Source: Geomonas ferrireducens (GTDB taxonomy: Bacteria > Desulfobacterota > Desulfuromonadia > Geobacterales > Geobacteraceae). From it: a DNA stretch of 64,000 bases. The translations under genes and the position numbers were made by a program. The stretch is from the NCBI RefSeq assembly GCF_004917065.1, contig NZ_SSYA01000001.1, positions 185,001 through 249,000 on the forward strand. Direction: 5' to 3'. Numbering within the stretch: the first letter of the stretch is position 1; each line of letters opens with the position of its first letter. The notes below the pieces were generated by a model. It saw only the letters and a program-made list of their open reading frames with translations. It did not search any database and was not told the DNA's origin. Positions 1 through 8,300 of the stretch are shown here, piece after piece.

Positions 1-233
1 ACCTGTCAAGATTTTCTTTTCAAAAATCTTTCTCAGATTCGCCGCCGCCGTAACTTTCCCACGGTGACTGCCGGTCCAAATATTCGGTTGAAAAGAACGT
101 CGTTGCTGCGGAGTCCAGCTTTATAACAAAGCGCGTCCGCACCGTCAACGATTTAATGAGTAATTTTCTCTAACAGAGAATAATACTCAGAAAGCGTTTC
201 CTATTGCCGATCGACCTCGGCTATACTCCGCCC

Positions 234-1106
234 ATGTCTAATCTAGCCTTTGCCCTTATCATCTTCTCCGCCGTGATGCATGCCACATGGAACACGCTGG
301 TGAAACAGAGTCGTCACAAGACCGTCTTTATCTGGTGGATGTTCATCTGTTCGATGTTCCCCTTCACCGTAATCATCACCGTCATCGACGAGCCCTTCCA
401 CTGGCCCGGCATCCACACCCTCACCATGATCGCCATCGGGTCGGTGAGCTTCGTCCTCTACCACCTCCTTAATGGACGCGCCTACCGGGACGGGGACCTC
501 TCCATCATCTATCCTCTGTCACAGACCTCTATGGTCTATGTCCCCATCTGGGGAGTGCTGCTTCTCGGCGAGCGGCTTTCCCTCACCGGGATAAGCGGCA
601 TCCTGCTCGTTATCTTTGGCACCTTTTGCGTCCAGATGCGCGAGGTCTCGCTCGCCGAGATCGCCCGTCCCTTCCGTGACCTGCAGAGCACCTCGGTCCG
701 CGCGGCACTTCTGGCCGGCTTCATCTATTCCATCGGGTCCATCGCCGAGAAGACCGGCGTGCGCGACTACCCGCCCGTCTTCTTCACCTATTTCCTGGTC
801 ATGGCCATGCTCTTACTCATGTCCATAAACCTCTGCCGTCCAAAATACCGCGAACTCATCGCGGAGGAATGGCGCGCCAACTGGCGCCTCATCCTTTGGA
901 GCGGCCCGACCGTCATGCTCTCTTTCCTCACTTTCCGCTACGGGCTCAACATGGCACGCGTCGGATACGCGGTTCCGGTGCGGCAGGTGAGCATCATGGT
1001 GGGCGTACTGATCGGGATCTTCTTCCTGAAGGAATCTTTCGGCAGGATGCGCCTCATATCGGCCACACTCATAGTAGCCGGCGCGGCGCTCATACGGTTC
1101 GGCTAG
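234..1106 (+). CDS. DMT-superfamily (EamA) membrane transporter
   Basis: A 290-residue, almost wholly hydrophobic protein with about ten predicted membrane segments, arranged as two similar halves, which is the usual EamA/drug-metabolite-transporter layout. Visible family-like features are an N-terminal HATWNTLVK stretch (a His/Trp/Asn motif common in EamA repeat 1) and a second half beginning around LLAGFIYSIGSIAEKTG. Such proteins export or import small metabolites across the inner membrane; the substrate cannot be read from the sequence. I start at ATG 234, where the first helix begins; a TTG at 204 is in frame but would only add ten non-hydrophobic residues, and neither start has a clear Shine-Dalgarno. 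It stands alone, with no co-directional neighbour nearby. Confidence 0.85.
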   Translation: MSNLAFALIIFSAVMHATWNTLVKQSRHKTVFIWWMFICSMFPFTVIITVIDEPFHWPGIHTLTMIAIGSVSFVLYHLLNGRAYRDGDLSIIYPLSQTSMVYVPIWGVLLLGERLSLTGISGILLVIFGTFCVQMREVSLAEIARPFRDLQSTSVRAALLAGFIYSIGSIAEKTGVRDYPPVFFTYFLVMAMLLLMSINLCRPKYRELIAEEWRANWRLILWSGPTVMLSFLTFRYGLNMARVGYAVPVRQVSIMVGVLIGIFFLKESFGRMRLISATLIVAGAALIRFG

Positions 1107-1190
1107 GGCATCGGGCTAAGACATAAAAAGGCCCGCAACCTTTACGGCCGCGGCCCCCTCAACCGACGAGACGCACTTCTGTTACAGCAG

Positions 1191-1445
1191 TTAACGAAGG
1201 TGCATCATCTTGCTCGCCTTGCCGCTCATGCTGGCCATGGTATCCGCAAGATCCTCCATCCGACCGGAGAGGTCCCGCATCAACCTGTCGCTTCTGTCGC
1301 TGACCGTTCTCCCCATCTTGATCATTTTCTTCCTGCTTTTGGCACCGGAGCAGGGAGCTAACAAAAGCCCAATACCTGCACCAAGCATCCCGCCCCCCAG
1401 AAGCATCATGAGCCCATTGATCGGTCTTTTCATCCTTTCGTTCAT
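1191..1445 (-). CDS. YtxH-like small membrane-anchored protein
   Basis: 84 residues. After a short basic start comes one glycine-rich membrane helix (about residues 10-30, GGGMLGAGIGLLLAP), then a charged, probably helical tail with regularly spaced Ser/Asp/Met. The helix followed by an APCSGAKSRKKM segment matches the YtxH/gas-vesicle-protein-like family, whose helix usually ends in APxSGxETR. Members are small envelope proteins often linked to stress; no biochemical function is established. A Shine-Dalgarno (AGGAGG-like, in the CCTCCTTTTA stretch read on the minus strand) precedes the ATG at 1445. A perfect 40-bp hairpin lies about 100 bp upstream. Confidence 0.8.
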   Translation of the reverse strand: MNERMKRPINGLMMLLGGGMLGAGIGLLLAPCSGAKSRKKMIKMGRTVSDRSDRLMRDLSGRMEDLADTMASMSGKASKMMHLR

Positions 1446-1549
1446 GATAGTGCCTCCTTTTAGAGGATATCTACTGATGTCTCATTTTACCGCCGATCAA
1501 AAAAGGAAGTCCACCGGGAAATCGTCTACAGAACAACACGAAGACTCGA

Positions 1550-1589
1550 CCATGCTGAATACATCGACCGATTGATGTATTCAGCATGG
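1550..1589. repeat. Perfect inverted repeat (16-bp arms, 8-nt loop)
   Basis: The arm CCATGCTGAATACATC (1550-1565) is repeated exactly as its reverse complement at 1574-1589, separated by 8 bases. No T-run follows on either strand, so it does not look like an intrinsic terminator. It lies between the divergent promoters of the YtxH-like gene (minus) and the small CxxC gene (plus), so an operator, cruciform or mRNA-leader role is possible. Confidence 0.9.
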
Positions 1590-1684
1590 ACAGCAAATAC
1601 CTTTGGTGCTAAGTAAAAATATCAGGTTGATATTGCGCCTGTTAGCTGTATGTTTACGACATGTCTTGAGCAAGGAGAGTCGCC

Positions 1685-1900
1685 ATGCTATTGGAACGAC
1701 TGGTTGAAAAGGCGAAAGAGGAACCCGAGTACGACTGGGACGCGTATTACAAGTGGTTCTTCAGCGAACAGAGCGGCCAGGAAGTGGCCGGGTACACCTT
1801 CTGGGAATGCAAGAACTGCCTGACCATCAACGTCCTGCTTCTTCCCGCACGCTACGGCAAATGCCGCTGCTGCTCACTGCTCCACCTCCCCTCCTCCTGA
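1685..1900 (+). CDS. Small protein with two CxxC-type pairs
   Basis: 71 residues, acidic N-terminal half, then ECKNCL and GKCRCCSLL, two close cysteine clusters about 20 residues apart, spaced as in a zinc ribbon. A clear ribosome site (AAGGAGAG) sits seven bases before the ATG, which argues that it is translated. I do not recognise the family. Zinc binding is inferred only from the cysteine spacing. It is transcribed towards the MocR gene and ends 34 bases from the end of that gene. Confidence 0.6.
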   Translation: MLLERLVEKAKEEPEYDWDAYYKWFFSEQSGQEVAGYTFWECKNCLTINVLLLPARYGKCRCCSLLHLPSS

Positions 1901-1934
1901 TCCCCTTTCTAAAGCAGCGCCACCAAGCTCCATA

Positions 1935-3380
1935 TCATAAAGGCTGCAGCATCTCCTTGACCAGCGCGCCTAGAGTCTCGATGCCGCGCTCCGCCTTGTC
2001 ATCCCAAAACGCCGTGGAAACCCGCATGTAGTTCCGGTACTTCCCGGAGAGCGAGAAAATCGAGCCGGGGGTGATGCTGATGCCGCGCTCCAGCGCGCGA
2101 TGGAAGAGCTGCACCGAGTCGATCACTTCGGGCATCTCGACCCAGAGCATGAAGCTGCCGCCGGGACGCGTCATGCGGGTCCCCTCCGGGAAGTGCCGCA
2201 CGATGGCATCGGTCATCTGGGAGAGATTTTTCGCGTAGACCCGGCGGATCGCGCGCAGGTGATGGTCGTACCCCCCGTTGGCTAGAAATTCGGCGATGGC
2301 GAGCTGGGTCGGCGACGCGGTGGCGAGGTTGCTCATCATCTTGAGCCGTTCCATCTCGGTCTGGTACCTGCCGCCGATGGCCCACCCGACGCGGTATCCC
2401 GGCGCGAGGGTCTTGGAGAAAGAAGAGCAGTAGATCACGAGCCCCTTGTGATCGAAGGCCTTCGCCGCGACCGGACGCTGGTCGGTAAAGCAGAGGTCAC
2501 CGTAGATATCGTCCTCGATGAGCGGGATCTCGTGACGGGACAGAAGCTGCACCAGCTCGCGCTTGCGCTCGTCGGGCATCAGGGTTCCCAGCGGATTGCT
2601 GAAGTTTGGGATGACGAGGCAGGCACTCACCTTGTTGTGCTCGATGGCGTAACTTAAGGCCTCTATGCTGATCCCCTCCTTCGGCGTCGACGGGATCTCC
2701 AGGGCCTTCAGCCCCATCTCGGCGATCAGTTGCAGGAAGTTGAAATAGAAAGGGGACTCGACGGCGATGGTGTCACCTGGCTTGCAGGTGGCGTGCAGGG
2801 CTAGCTGCACCGCTTCGACGCACCCGGAGGTGACCAGCACCTCGTCCGGGCGCACCCCGACGCCGTAAATGAGGGAGCGCTTCGCGATCTGGGTGCGCAG
2901 CCGCTCGCTACCCGGGGGCATGAAATAGGAGATGCTCTGGGGCCCGAAGCGCCTGAGCTCGGCGGCCATGATGCGGCTTAGCTTGTCCACCGGGAGATGC
3001 TGCGGGTTGGGGATCGCGCTTGCCAGGGGGAGGAGTTCCGGGTTCATCATGTTGCGGATCACCAACTGACAGAGGTCGCTGAAGGTGACCGCTGTGGCAC
3101 GGAAGCGCTGGTTGCTGGCGACCGGTTCCCCGGTGATCTCGGGGACCTTCGGACAGACGTAGTAGCCGGACTGCGGGCGCGCATGGATCACCCTGCGGTC
3201 CTCGAGCACGGCGTACGCCTGCATCACGGTGTTAATGCTCACGTTGAGCTTGGCGCTCAACTGCCTGATCGAAGGGAGCCTTTCGCCGACCCGATAGGTC
3301 CCCCCGTCGATGAGCGACACGATCTCGCTTCCCACCCGCTCGTACAACGGCCTGCAGTCCGACACCATCTCCAGGGCCAT
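1935..3380 (-). CDS. MocR-type regulator (GntR HTH + aminotransferase fold)
   Basis: 481 residues. The N-terminal 70 residues are a GntR winged helix (PLYERVGSEIVSLI, GERLPSIRQLSAKLNVS, NTVMQAYAVLEDRRVI). The rest is a fold-type I aminotransferase domain with the PLP lysine motif SSFSKTLAPGYRVGW and the NFSNPLGTLMP and EDDIYGDL stretches. MocR proteins are transcription factors that use the PLP-binding domain to sense amino-acid or vitamin B6 metabolites. I use ATG 3380, preceded by GGGAGGCGGT; an upstream ATG at 3455 lacks support. Direct repeats of ACAGTTA lie in its upstream region (3488-3540), the arrangement typical of MocR operators. The target is unknown; the only divergent partner is the PhoB-like gene. 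Confidence 0.9.
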   Translation of the reverse strand: MALEMVSDCRPLYERVGSEIVSLIDGGTYRVGERLPSIRQLSAKLNVSINTVMQAYAVLEDRRVIHARPQSGYYVCPKVPEITGEPVASNQRFRATAVTFSDLCQLVIRNMMNPELLPLASAIPNPQHLPVDKLSRIMAAELRRFGPQSISYFMPPGSERLRTQIAKRSLIYGVGVRPDEVLVTSGCVEAVQLALHATCKPGDTIAVESPFYFNFLQLIAEMGLKALEIPSTPKEGISIEALSYAIEHNKVSACLVIPNFSNPLGTLMPDERKRELVQLLSRHEIPLIEDDIYGDLCFTDQRPVAAKAFDHKGLVIYCSSFSKTLAPGYRVGWAIGGRYQTEMERLKMMSNLATASPTQLAIAEFLANGGYDHHLRAIRRVYAKNLSQMTDAIVRHFPEGTRMTRPGGSFMLWVEMPEVIDSVQLFHRALERGISITPGSIFSLSGKYRNYMRVSTAFWDDKAERGIETLGALVKEMLQPL

Positions 3381-3786
3381 ACCGCCTCCCATCCGCGTCA
3401 CCAAAACATTCATAATGACGCGGGAAGTTGCCAACCAGTTGAAGTCTCTCGGCAAACTCTACCGTAATACCGTCCTCATCCACAGTCACAGTTACACTCA
3501 TTTCAGATGGGTACAGTTATCATAGGCAACAACTGTCACCATTACAATTGTGAATTATCGTCTCAGTTTCAAAGAATCCCCTCATAGTCCGCAACAGCTG
3601 TCCTTTTCCCTCCCTCAATGTCACAAAACAAGGTCAGATCGGTAACCTGATTGAAACATTGCATTGCTATCCTCCCGGCCATCGAACACCGAGCCAGGGA
3701 AAAAGGAGAAACGAGGTCATGTCGCAAATGGTTACAAGACGCGCTGTCGCACCCACCCAGAGCATTCGGATGCCGGAGTAGCACCT
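3381..3786. promoter_or_regulatory. Divergent promoter region with ACAGTTA direct repeats
   Basis: A 406-base divergent gap. ACAGTTAC (3488-3495) and ACAGTTAT (3513-3520) are direct repeats 25 bp apart, ACAGTCA (3482-3488) precedes them, and AACTGTCACC (3531-3540) is an inverted copy. Helically phased direct repeats suit a MocR dimer acting on its own promoter. The same CTGTCAC block resembles half of a Pho box, but a second half at the right spacing is not convincing. Confidence 0.45.
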
Positions 3787-4464
3787 ATGCAGACGATACT
3801 GATCATAGAAGATGAAAAGGACCTCGCCGAACTGGTCGCTTTCAACCTGGAGCGGGAAGGGTTCCGGGTGATGACCGCCCACGACGGCCTCACCGGGCTG
3901 GACCAGGCCTCACGGATCAAGCCGGACCTGGTCATCCTCGACCTGATGCTTCCGGGGCTTTTGGGTACCGAGGTCTGCAAGACCATGAAGAGAAACGAGA
4001 AGACCGCTGCCATCCCGGTGCTCATGCTGACCGCGAAGGGTGAGGAGATCGACAAGGTGGTCGGTTTCGAGGTGGGAGCCGAGGATTACGTGGTGAAGCC
4101 GTTCTCGACGCGGGAGCTGATACTGCGCGTCAGGGCGCTCTTAAGGCGCGCCGCGACGCCCCCGTCCCCGGGGAGCGTCGTGAAGGTGGGGCCGCTTACC
4201 CTGGACGTGGAACGTCACTCGGTGGCAATCGACGGCGCCGAGGTCTCCTTCACCAGCACGGAGTTCAAGCTTTTGCATATCCTGGTGCAGCGGCAGGGAA
4301 GGCTGCAAAGCCGCGAGGTCCTCCTGCGCGACGTGTGGGGATACGCCTTCGTCGAGGATTCGCGCACGGTCGACACGCACATAACGAGGCTGCGCGGCAA
4401 GATGGGGGCGGCCGGCGAACTGATCAGGACGGTGCGTGGCTTCGGCTACAAGATCGAGCTGTGA
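3787..4464 (+). CDS. phoB: PhoB-like OmpR-family response regulator
   Basis: 225 residues. Receiver domain about 1-120 with the acidic pair in IIEDEKD, phospho-acceptor Asp in LVILDLMLPG, Thr in MLTAKGE and Lys in VVKPFSTRE. The C-terminal winged helix (about 130-225) carries TSTEFKLLHILVQ and SRTVDTHITRLRGKMG as in PhoB/OmpR proteins. PhoB activates phosphate-starvation genes. The start is ATG 3787 at MQTILIIEDE, which gives the usual length. pstS follows 96 bases downstream in the same direction, strongly supporting a phosphate role. No phoR is next to it, so the cognate kinase lies elsewhere. The regulator class is certain; the gene name rests on sequence type plus pstS. Confidence 0.88.
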   Translation: MQTILIIEDEKDLAELVAFNLEREGFRVMTAHDGLTGLDQASRIKPDLVILDLMLPGLLGTEVCKTMKRNEKTAAIPVLMLTAKGEEIDKVVGFEVGAEDYVVKPFSTRELILRVRALLRRAATPPSPGSVVKVGPLTLDVERHSVAIDGAEVSFTSTEFKLLHILVQRQGRLQSREVLLRDVWGYAFVEDSRTVDTHITRLRGKMGAAGELIRTVRGFGYKIEL

Positions 4465-4560
4465 AAGTTAACGGGAACGTACGGAGCCTGTAACAGAAAC
4501 GCCACAACGCTTCATTACCATGTCGACATCTTTGAAAAACAACGAACAGGAGGAACATCG

Positions 4561-5589
4561 ATGCTACACCGAATCAAAAAAGCCGTCATGACGCTGGCGC
4601 TCATCGCCGCAGTCGCCTGCGCCGGTCAGGCAAACGCCGAAACACTTATCAACGGCGCCGGGGCCACCTTCCCCTACCCCCTCTACTCCAAGTGGTTCAC
4701 CGAGTACGCCAAGGTGGACAAGGGGGTCAAGTTCAACTACCAGTCCATCGGTTCCGGCGGCGGCATCAAGCAGATCACCGCGCAGACCGTCGACTTCGGT
4801 GCAAGCGACAAGTTCCTCTCCGACGACGAGCTTAAGGCCGCCCCCGGCAAGCTGATCCATATCCCGACCGTCATGGGCGCCGTCGTGGTGACCTATAACG
4901 TTCCGGGCATCGGCACCGGCCTGAAACTTAACTCCGAGGACGTGGCCAACATCTACCTGGGCAAGATCACCATGTGGAACGACCCGAGGATCGCGGACGA
5001 CAACAAAGGTGTGCACCTCCCGGCGAAGCCGATCATCGTCGTGCATCGCTCCGACGGGTCCGGCACCACCAGCATCTTCACCGACTACCTTACCGGCGTG
5101 AACGCGGATTGGGCCCAGAAGGTGGGCAAGGGCGCTTCCGTGAAGTGGCCGGTTGGCCTTGGCGGCAAGGGGAACGAAGGGGTCGCGGGTCAGATCAAGA
5201 CCACCCCGTATTCCATCGGCTACGTCGAGCTTGCTTACGCATTCGAAAACAAGCTCCCGTACGCATCCTTGAAGAACAAGGCGGGCGTCTTCGTGGAGCC
5301 CTCGATCAAATCCACCAGCGCTGCTGCCGCAGCGGCCGTTAAGCACATGCCGGCCGACTACCGCATCTCGCTGGTGAACCAGCCGGGCAGGGACGCCTAC
5401 CCGGTGGTCGGCTTCACCTGGCTCCTGGTCTACGAGCAGCAGAAGGACGCAGCCAAGGGAAAACACGTGGTCGAGTTCCTGAACTGGTCCATGACCAAGG
5501 GGCAGAAGATGGCCGCCCCGATGCTCTACGCTCCGCTGCCGGAAAACGTCGTGAAGATGGTGCAGAAGACCATAAAGACCATCAAGTAA
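4561..5589 (+). CDS. pstS: Phosphate ABC transporter substrate-binding protein PstS
   Basis: 342 residues with a Sec signal peptide (about 1-26, cleavage near QANA-ET). Mature-protein signatures are INGAGATFPYPLYSKW, YQSIGSGGGIKQI, VDFGASDKFLS and HRSDGSGTTSIFTDYL, which supply the phosphate-binding Ser/Asp/Arg residues of PstS. It captures phosphate in the periplasm for PstCAB, whose genes are not in this window. An AGGAGG site precedes the ATG. It is followed by a strong terminator, so it is probably transcribed alone or with the PhoB-like gene. The segment from 4490 (CTGTAACAGAAACGCCAC) could be a weak Pho box. Confidence 0.95.
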   Translation: MLHRIKKAVMTLALIAAVACAGQANAETLINGAGATFPYPLYSKWFTEYAKVDKGVKFNYQSIGSGGGIKQITAQTVDFGASDKFLSDDELKAAPGKLIHIPTVMGAVVVTYNVPGIGTGLKLNSEDVANIYLGKITMWNDPRIADDNKGVHLPAKPIIVVHRSDGSGTTSIFTDYLTGVNADWAQKVGKGASVKWPVGLGGKGNEGVAGQIKTTPYSIGYVELAYAFENKLPYASLKNKAGVFVEPSIKSTSAAAAAAVKHMPADYRISLVNQPGRDAYPVVGFTWLLVYEQQKDAAKGKHVVEFLNWSMTKGQKMAAPMLYAPLPENVVKMVQKTIKTIK

Positions 5590-5615
5590 AGCCTACCCAT
5601 AAGCGGCACCCCCAC

Positions 5616-5650
5616 GGGGCATCGGAACATACCGGTGCCCCGTTTTCTTT
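5616..5650 (+). terminator. Intrinsic terminator after pstS
   Basis: GGGGCATCGG and CCGGTGCCCC form a 10-bp stem (one G-T pair) around a short loop, followed by GTTTTCTTT, 27 bases after the pstS stop codon. Confidence 0.85.
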
Positions 5651-5787
5651 ATTCGAGCCCATGACAGATCCTGGCCATCCCCTCTCGAAGAAGCGCTGAC
5701 CCCGGGCATGATCTTTCCTCTTGGTCCCGCTCCGGAGTCCTGCTAATGTTGGGCACGTGAAACCGGACCTGCAAGGGAGACGCGACC

Positions 5788-6807
5788 ATGAACAGAGCCA
5801 TCAATACGCCGGCGGTATCGATCCTGATGCCGGTGCGCAACGAGGAGAAGCATCTCCGGGCGGCGCTCGCCTCGCTCTCGGTGCAGAGTTTCAAGGATTG
5901 GGAGCTTGTTGCCGTGGATGACGGCTCGAAGGACGCCACTCCGGAGCTTTTGGCCCGGGCGGCCGCAGCGGATGCGCGCATACGTGTGCTGCAAGCCGGA
6001 GGTCTCGGGCTGGTACCGGCCCTGAACCTTGGGCTTGCCGCCTGCCGCGCCGACCTCATCGCACGCATGGACGGCGACGACGTCTGCCACCCGGCGCGGC
6101 TCGCGGCGCAGGTAGACTACCTCGCCGACCACGCGGAGGTGGGACTTCTCGCCTGCTCCTTCCGGCACTTCCCCCGCCACCGGGTCGGCATGGGGATGAG
6201 CGGCTACGAGCGGTGGCAGAATGCACTTTTGGGGCACGAGGAGATCTCCGCCGACCTATTCGTCGAGTCCCCCTTCGTGCACCCGAGCGTCATGTTCAGA
6301 AAGGGCGAGATCGAGCGGACCGGAGGCTACCGGGACATGGGGTGGCCCGAGGACTACGACCTGTGGCTGCGCATGGCCGCGGCGGGGACCCGGTTCGCAC
6401 GGCTCCCGGAGACGCTCTTTTATTGGCGCGAACGGCCGGAGCGGACCACGCGCACGAACCCGGCCTACACCCAGGACGCCTTCCGCCGCTGCAAGCTGCA
6501 CCACCTGCGGGAGGGTTTTCTGAAGGACGAGCGAGAGGTGATCCTGGCCGGGGCGGGGCTCGAGGGGAGGGCCTGGCAGCGGCTTCTCAAGGAGGCGGGG
6601 ATAGGGGTGGCTTACTGGGTCGACGTCGACCCCAAAAAGATCGGCCGTCCCTTGCACGGCGCGCCGGTCCTCGCCACGAGCGAGCTTACCCGCACCGGCA
6701 TCAAGCTTCTCATGACGGTGGGGGCCCGCGGCGCGCGTGACGTGGTGCGGCAGACTTCGCAGAAGGCGGGTTTCATCGAGGGGGTCGACGCCGTCTGCGT
6801 CGCGTGA
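5788..6807 (+). CDS. Family 2 glycosyltransferase with C-terminal Rossmann-like tail
   Basis: 339 residues. The N-terminal 230 residues are a GT-A glycosyltransferase: ILMPVRNEEKHL, AVDDGSKDATPE, the metal/nucleotide-sugar motif ARMDGDDVCHP and the acceptor-side motif DYDLWLRMA. After it comes about 90 residues beginning VILAGAGLEGRAWQRLL, a GxGxxG-like nucleotide-binding start similar to the N-terminal domain of PglD-type acetyltransferases. The protein probably adds a sugar to a cell-surface glycan in the cytoplasm. Donor, acceptor and the role of the tail are unknown. There is no adjacent polysaccharide cluster, which is unusual for this family. Confidence 0.88.
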   Translation: MNRAINTPAVSILMPVRNEEKHLRAALASLSVQSFKDWELVAVDDGSKDATPELLARAAAADARIRVLQAGGLGLVPALNLGLAACRADLIARMDGDDVCHPARLAAQVDYLADHAEVGLLACSFRHFPRHRVGMGMSGYERWQNALLGHEEISADLFVESPFVHPSVMFRKGEIERTGGYRDMGWPEDYDLWLRMAAAGTRFARLPETLFYWRERPERTTRTNPAYTQDAFRRCKLHHLREGFLKDEREVILAGAGLEGRAWQRLLKEAGIGVAYWVDVDPKKIGRPLHGAPVLATSELTRTGIKLLMTVGARGARDVVRQTSQKAGFIEGVDAVCVA

Positions 6808-6830
6808 TCAGGCGCCGCCCCTTCCTCCCC

Positions 6831-8261
6831 CTACTTCCTGAGCGAGATGCTCAAGACGGGAGTTCCGGCGGTGCCGTTACGAACCGACACGAACATCTCC
6901 TTGCCGTAGGAAAACTGGCCGTGATACCCCGAGACGCCCGCCGCGGCCAGCGCGCCCTGCTGATCCATGGCAAGGGTGTAACCGCCTGGGAGGAGCGTTG
7001 AGCCGCCGGCATCCAGGAAGGCGGTGTAGAGGAGCCCCCCGGCGGCGTCGACCGTCTGGGTGCCGTGACTCCACCCCGGCGCCGCGCCGTAGAGTTCATG
7101 AACGCCGAAGCTACCGGTCAGGTCCGCCGTGAGGTAGCTCGAAGCGGTAAGGAGCACGGCGGGCGGGTGCACGAGCTGCATGATGCGCAAAAGCGGCGCG
7201 CCCCCCGCGTCGGTGGCCGTCGCCACGACGGTCATCTTGTCCGCCGACATGATCCCCTGGGTCACGAGTGCCGCGGGCTGCGGCGTCACCCCTGGGTAGG
7301 GGGTCTCGCTCACCACGCCGTCCGCGGTGATGGCGAGGCTCACCGCCTTGCTCCCGCCACCGGGAAGGGCACGCGGGGTAGGCCCGTTCAGGGAGAGGTA
7401 GGTCACCCCCTGGTCCTGCCCCACCTGGCAGCTCGCGTACTCCCACTCCGGAACAAGGCCTGCCGAGAGCTGGTGGTAGACGTAGGGGAGCGGTCCCGCC
7501 ACGAGCCTTCCCGTCCCCTTCACGTCCGCCGCGCTGAAGACGATGCCGGGGACGCTTTTCTGCATGACCATCAGCATCCTCCCCCCGCCGGAAAGGGTTG
7601 CCGTCCCGACCATGAGGTCCTTGTAGAGGTTCGCCGCCACGGTTCCTTGGAAGCCCGCAGCCTGGCCGCTTTGGCTCACCGTGCCGTCGGACAGAAGGGT
7701 CATCGCCGTGAAGAGCTCCGCCGGGGCCGAGTTCCCACCCAGACTGTCCTCGTAGCGCGTGACGCTGACCGCACCCGAGGCGTCGATCCCGACCGAGCCG
7801 CGCAACCAGCGCGGGTTTGGACCGGTCACCAGGGCGTTGAAGCGCCAGGCCCCCTCCAGGTCGGCCTGGCTGAAGGGGCCGGGGGGCTCGGGAACCACGG
7901 ATACCTCGGGAGAGAGGGCGCTCTCGCCGTTTGAGTTGTAGGCGCTCACCGCGAAGTAGTAGCGGGTACCGTTGTCGAGCCCGGGCACGATGACCGAGGT
8001 GCCGGTGATCTCGGCCACCTTGGCGCCCCCACCCGCGGCCAGCCCGGAGACGCTCGAATAGTAGACATGGTAGCCGGCCGCTCCTTGCGCCGGGCTCCAG
8101 GAAAGGGAGACCTGCCGGTCGCCCGGGACCGCCACCACCCCGGCAGGAGTCGCGGCCATGCCCGGGTCGTAGCGCCAGGGGGACGCACCGCAGGCGTTCA
8201 GCCCGGCGGTGATGAAGAAAGCGGCAACAAGAATGAATAAACTGCGCCAGGTGCACTGCAT
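6831..8261 (-). CDS. FN3-domain lipoprotein, last gene of the ECF/TonB run
   Basis: 476 residues. A signal peptide ends in a lipobox (ITAGLNAC), so it is probably lipid-anchored. One fibronectin type III domain spans about residues 38-125 (VSLSWSPAQGAAGYHVYYSS, GTRYYFAVSAYNSNGES). The remaining 340 residues are beta-rich with no motif I recognise. It lies 40 bases after the TonB-dependent receptor gene and is likely co-transcribed. Context suggests an outer-membrane or surface accessory of the uptake system, perhaps ligand capture; that is inference from neighbourhood only. Confidence 0.8.
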   Translation of the reverse strand: MQCTWRSLFILVAAFFITAGLNACGASPWRYDPGMAATPAGVVAVPGDRQVSLSWSPAQGAAGYHVYYSSVSGLAAGGGAKVAEITGTSVIVPGLDNGTRYYFAVSAYNSNGESALSPEVSVVPEPPGPFSQADLEGAWRFNALVTGPNPRWLRGSVGIDASGAVSVTRYEDSLGGNSAPAELFTAMTLLSDGTVSQSGQAAGFQGTVAANLYKDLMVGTATLSGGGRMLMVMQKSVPGIVFSAADVKGTGRLVAGPLPYVYHQLSAGLVPEWEYASCQVGQDQGVTYLSLNGPTPRALPGGGSKAVSLAITADGVVSETPYPGVTPQPAALVTQGIMSADKMTVVATATDAGGAPLLRIMQLVHPPAVLLTASSYLTADLTGSFGVHELYGAAPGWSHGTQTVDAAGGLLYTAFLDAGGSTLLPGGYTLAMDQQGALAAAGVSGYHGQFSYGKEMFVSVRNGTAGTPVLSISLRK

Positions 8262-8300
8262 CTGGAAAATCCTCCCGGGTCCGCCGCTGCGGACCCCGCG

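Noticed and set aside
3536-3560. Pho box ahead of the PhoB-like gene
   Set aside because: CTGTCAC is present once, but a second half at 11-bp spacing is too degenerate (ACAATTGTGA).
4564-5466. Long frame antisense to pstS
   Set aside because: Shadow of codon bias in pstS; the plus-strand product is an unmistakable PstS.
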